Position numbers and translations under genes: made by a program
Notes under the pieces: generated by a model
Seen by the model: the letters and a program-made list of their open reading frames with translations, nothing else
What the model was told of the DNA's origin: nothing
The model's database searches: none
Origin: an uncultured Bacilli bacterium
Lineage (GTDB): Bacteria > Bacillota_I > Bacilli_A > RF39 > UBA660
Direction: 5' to 3'
Assembly (NCBI GenBank): GCA_947589375.1
Contig: CANQAO010000052.1
Location: 1-7,750, forward strand
Length of the DNA stretch: 7,750 nucleotides
Shown here: piece after piece, positions 5,684 to 7,750 of the stretch
Layout of the letters: the number at the start of each line of letters is the position of its first letter
Numbering within the stretch: the first letter of the stretch is position 1

Positions 5684-6460
5684 TTATAAATAAAGTTCCA
5701 TCATAAGTAAATAATAATCAATTTTAGTGCGATCAGGAACGATATTTAATTCTTCATAAAATTTTGAAATATATTCTTCTCCGTAGTTTCTTTTTATTGA
5801 TTTTTCACAAATAGCAAGATCAAACCATTTATCAGCCACTCCACATTCGCCAACATCTATAAAACCAGAGAAATGATTATTATGGGCAAAGATATTAGGT
5901 AAACTGGTATCGCCATGAGAAAAACATAATTCTTCTTCAAATTTGTTTTCCTTTAAAAACTTTATTATATTTTCTAAAGATTGATATTTTTCTAATGTTT
6001 CAGGTTTTAAATCTCCTTTTTTTATTAAATTGTTTTTAACATTGTTTTCAATCAAATTTAATTTATAATCAAGAGAAACATTAAAAGGACAATCTTTGAT
6101 ATCCACATTGTAAATATTTTCAAAAGCTTCACCAATTATTTTTAAAGCTAATTTTGGATTATTTACATATTCATCAGAACAAACCATTTCGCCTTCTATG
6201 CTTTCAGTAATCAAAAATTCGGTATTGTCATTTGTTTCATAAAAAGTAATTTTAGGTACTAAAAGTTTACCATCTAACCATTTTAATTTTTCGTATTCAC
6301 TTGTAAGCATACCCTTTTTAGCCATTTTTAAGAAATATATTTTATCTTGTTTTTCAATTTTTAAAACTTGTGAATCAGAACAACCTATACTAATTTCTTC
6401 GGTGTTACTATTTTCTAGAAACTTTGAAACTTTATCAGTAAGTTCATAATTGAAATTCAT
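5684..6460 (-). CDS. APH(3')-like aminoglycoside phosphotransferase
   Basis: Protein-kinase-like phosphotransferase. Relatives of APH(3')-IIIa inactivate kanamycin- and neomycin-type drugs by ATP-dependent phosphorylation in the cytoplasm. Seen (258 residues; APH(3')-IIIa is 264): ATP-anchoring lysine K45 in YFLKM and its partner E57; catalytic loop SHGDTSLPN with base D184 and N189; metal-binding D202 in FIDVGECG; then ADKWFDLA (209-216) and a C-terminal IDYYLLMMELYL. The order, spacing and distance to the C-terminus match APH(3')-IIIa as I remember it. Odd: some acidic residues that contact the drug in that enzyme appear replaced (L187, R224, N225), so the substrate range may differ. ATG 6460 uses an AGGAGG lying inside the last codons of the ABC-F gene, eight bases upstream, so translation of the two is probably coupled. 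Related small-molecule kinases are the main alternative. Confidence 0.87.
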   Translation of the reverse strand: MNFNYELTDKVSKFLENSNTEEISIGCSDSQVLKIEKQDKIYFLKMAKKGMLTSEYEKLKWLDGKLLVPKITFYETNDNTEFLITESIEGEMVCSDEYVNNPKLALKIIGEAFENIYNVDIKDCPFNVSLDYKLNLIENNVKNNLIKKGDLKPETLEKYQSLENIIKFLKENKFEEELCFSHGDTSLPNIFAHNNHFSGFIDVGECGVADKWFDLAICEKSIKRNYGEEYISKFYEELNIVPDRTKIDYYLLMMELYL

Positions 6461-6465
6461 ATAAA

Positions 6466-7305
6466 TTACCTCCTTCTAGGTGCTTGTTTAGTTTTTTTTA
6501 GTGTTTTTTCCTTTTGTTCTTTATAATAATCATAATTACCTAAATATTCATTAAAGGTTTCATTTTCAATATTTATAGTTCGTTCAGCTAATTTATTTAT
6601 GAAAAATCTATCATGAGAAATGAATAATATTGTACCTCGATATTCATTAAGTGCCTCTTCAAGCATTTCTTTAGTATCAATATCAATGTGATTAGTTGGC
6701 TCATCTAAAATAAGTAAATTTGCTTTTTTTTGAATTAATTCGAATAATTTTAGTCTTACCTTTTCACCACCAGATAGAGTTCCCACTCTTTTAAATACAT
6801 TTTCTCCATAGAATAAGAACTTTGCCAATGAAGATCTTAAATGAGTTTCAGTACCATTATAAAATTTTCTTGCAACCTCAAGAACTGTATCATTATCATT
6901 ACTAAACCTAATTTCTTGTGGTATGTAGCCTACGCTTACATTACTTCCTATTTTTATTTCACCACCACAAACATTATCACCATTTAATATACCTTTGACA
7001 AAAGTAGATTTACCAGTTCCGTTTTTTCCCATCAAACATACTTTTTCTCCATAATTTAATGAGAAATTAGCATCATTCAATAAAACTTTATCACCAGCTA
7101 TCATATCTAAATGATTAACCTTCAAAACTTCTTTACCGGAACGACCATCTATTTCAAAATCTAATGGTAATTGTTTTTTAGAATCCGGTTTATCTAATAG
7201 TTCCATTTTTTCCAATCTCTTTTCAATACAAGCAGCTCTTCTAAAGAAACGTGGATTATCGCCTCTTTCTCCCCATTCTTTAAGCTTTTTTATAGTTGCT
7301 TTCAT
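6466..7305 (-). CDS. C-terminal half of the split ABC-F: linker and second ATPase domain
   Basis: The open frame after the nonsense codon could be translated separately from ATG 7305, which has AAGG eight bases upstream; this site is weak. The 279-residue product would contain the charged linker helix pair (KEWGERGDNPRFFRRAACIEKRLEKM region, about 9-34) that in ABC-F proteins reaches toward the ribosomal P-site tRNA. It would then contain a complete ATPase domain: Walker A GKNGTGKST at 93-101, signature LSGGEK, Walker B LLILDEP followed by TNHID, and switch histidine in ISHDRFF. A short basic tail ends KQAPRRR. There is no sign of decay in this half. Whether it is really translated alone is unknown. 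Confidence 0.6.
   Translation of the reverse strand: MKATIKKLKEWGERGDNPRFFRRAACIEKRLEKMELLDKPDSKKQLPLDFEIDGRSGKEVLKVNHLDMIAGDKVLLNDANFSLNYGEKVCLMGKNGTGKSTFVKGILNGDNVCGGEIKIGSNVSVGYIPQEIRFSNDNDTVLEVARKFYNGTETHLRSSLAKFLFYGENVFKRVGTLSGGEKVRLKLFELIQKKANLLILDEPTNHIDIDTKEMLEEALNEYRGTILFISHDRFFINKLAERTINIENETFNEYLGNYDYYKEQKEKTLKKTKQAPRRR
6469..6474 (-). promoter_or_regulatory. Ribosome binding site of the phosphotransferase inside the ABC-F gene
   Basis: The last two sense codons of the ABC-F gene (AGG AGG, Arg-Arg) are themselves a perfect Shine-Dalgarno sequence eight bases before ATG 6460. Ribosomes finishing the ABC-F would reach this site, which suggests translational coupling. Loss of translation upstream, for instance at the nonsense codon at 7435, could therefore lower synthesis of the phosphotransferase. 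Confidence 0.75.
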
Positions 7306-7434
7306 TGCTTCTACCTTTTTTTGCTGATTCTTATATTCATCAAACTCAGCTAAGGCTCTTCGTTCGCTTTCTTTAAGATAATAAGAATAGTTTCCATAGT
7401 AAACGTCATCTTTACCTTTGTCAATAAAAATTGT

Positions 7435-7437
7435 TTA
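7435..7437 (-). other. In-frame TAA nonsense codon in the ABC-F gene
   Basis: The context on the minus strand is GTT GCT AAG TAA ACA ATT TTT ATT GAC. Translation before and after is continuous ABC-F sequence. The stop falls in the strand just after the switch histidine of the first ATPase domain, between the domain and the linker. Confidence 0.85.
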
Positions 7438-7750
7438 CTTAGCAACCTTATCTAAAAAATAACGATCGTGTGAGCTAATAATAATTGTGCCTTTATAATT
7501 TGAAAGAAAATTCTCAAACCATTCTAAGGTTTCAATATCTAAATGATTGGTTGGCTCATCTAATAATAAAACATCTGGATTACTAATAATTAATGAAGCT
7601 AAATTTACAATCGTTTTTTCACCACCTGATAAAGTGTTGAATTTTCTTGTAAGCATATTATCAGATATTTTAAAACCACCACATATTTTACTAATTTTTT
7701 CATCTAGTTCATATCCGCCCATATTCATAAAGTGTTCTTGTAATTTTCCA
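7435..7750 (-). CDS. N-terminal half of the split ABC-F, 5' end beyond the window
   Basis: The frame is open to the window edge (codons GKLQEHF precede the ATG at 7728), so that ATG is internal and not the start. The piece covers the later part of the first ATPase domain: GGYELDEKI, then LSGGEK (signature), LLLDEPTNHLD (Walker B and D-loop) and SSHDRYFL (switch histidine). It stops at TAA 7435-7437 right after DKVAK. The first Walker A motif must lie beyond position 7750. Confidence 0.75.
   Translation of the reverse strand, partial: GKLQEHFMNMGGYELDEKISKICGGFKISDNMLTRKFNTLSGGEKTIVNLASLIISNPDVLLLDEPTNHLDIETLEWFENFLSNYKGTIIISSHDRYFLDKVAK

Larger units (their letters stand above)
6466..7750 (-). 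pseudogene. ABC-F ATPase gene interrupted by one in-frame stop (partial at 5' end)
   Basis: ABC-F proteins have two ATPase domains on one chain and no membrane part. They act on the ribosome, as translation factors or, in the resistance subgroup (Lsa, Vga, Msr, OptrA types), by dislodging antibiotics. Here the two halves are in the same frame: TAA at 7435-7437 is followed by 43 intact sense codons (TIFIDKGKDDVYYGNYSYYL, then KESERRALAEFDEYKNQQKKVEA) that continue exactly as the family requires and join ATG 7305. One base change from a Lys, Gln or Glu codon explains the break; no frameshift is present. Both signature, Walker B and switch motifs remain, as does the second Walker A. The linker type and the company of an APH(3')-like gene suggest a resistance ABC-F, but subfamily and drug class cannot be assigned. 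A sequencing error is also possible. Confidence 0.8.

Noticed and set aside
7303..7437. A frameshift or two unrelated ABC genes instead of one ABC-F
   Set aside because: Stop and downstream ATG are in the same frame, and the 43 codons between them encode the expected end of domain one and linker.
1..7750. Use of TGA as tryptophan (Mollicutes code)
   Set aside because: Tryptophans are encoded by TGG and I see no gene that needs TGA read-through; the one broken gene has TAA.

Overview
The window comes from a low-GC Gram-positive bacterium, most likely an uncultured Bacilli/Firmicutes lineage of the gut type. The evidence is the AT-rich sequence, strong AGGAGG/GGTGAT ribosome binding sites, a peptidoglycan ligase (MurF), and gene families typical of Firmicutes. 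Tryptophan is read from TGG (for example TGG TGG in the 128-residue membrane protein), and I see no in-frame TGA that needs recoding. The standard bacterial code therefore applies, unlike in most Mollicutes. I cannot name the genus from sequence alone.

Region 1 (about 75-2389, minus strand, read right to left) looks like one operon. A 64-residue Flp-type prepilin is followed by a three-helix membrane protein of unknown function, a GT4 glycosyltransferase and the antitermination factor NusB. The pilin has a good promoter whose -10 lies inside a perfect 7-3-7 palindrome. A weak intrinsic terminator follows the pilin stop codon, which would let the pilin be made in excess over the downstream genes. 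A possible extended -10 promoter sits directly before nusB.

Region 2 (about 2390-4200, plus strand) diverges from the pilin. A small DUF192 protein and MurF form a two-gene unit that ends at a strong rho-independent terminator starting inside the murF stop codon.

Region 3 (4323-7750, minus strand, converging on murF) is a tightly packed set: an ABC-F ATPase (5' end outside the window), an APH(3')-like phosphotransferase, a Nudix hydrolase and a CYTH-domain protein. Gaps are 5 to 19 bases, and the phosphotransferase's ribosome binding site lies in the last codons of the ABC-F gene. The set resembles an antibiotic-resistance or stress cassette, and several lines I counted by hand are lower in GC than regions 1 and 2. 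The ABC-F reading frame is broken by a single in-frame TAA just after the first ATPase domain. The gene is either a fresh pseudogene or is made as two halves.

The most interesting points are the split ABC-F in an otherwise intact cassette, the altered aminoglycoside pocket of the phosphotransferase, the pilin promoter/palindrome, and an identical -10/SD/GTG layout in front of both nusB and the DUF192 gene. No tRNA, rRNA, CRISPR array, transposase or riboswitch was recognised.
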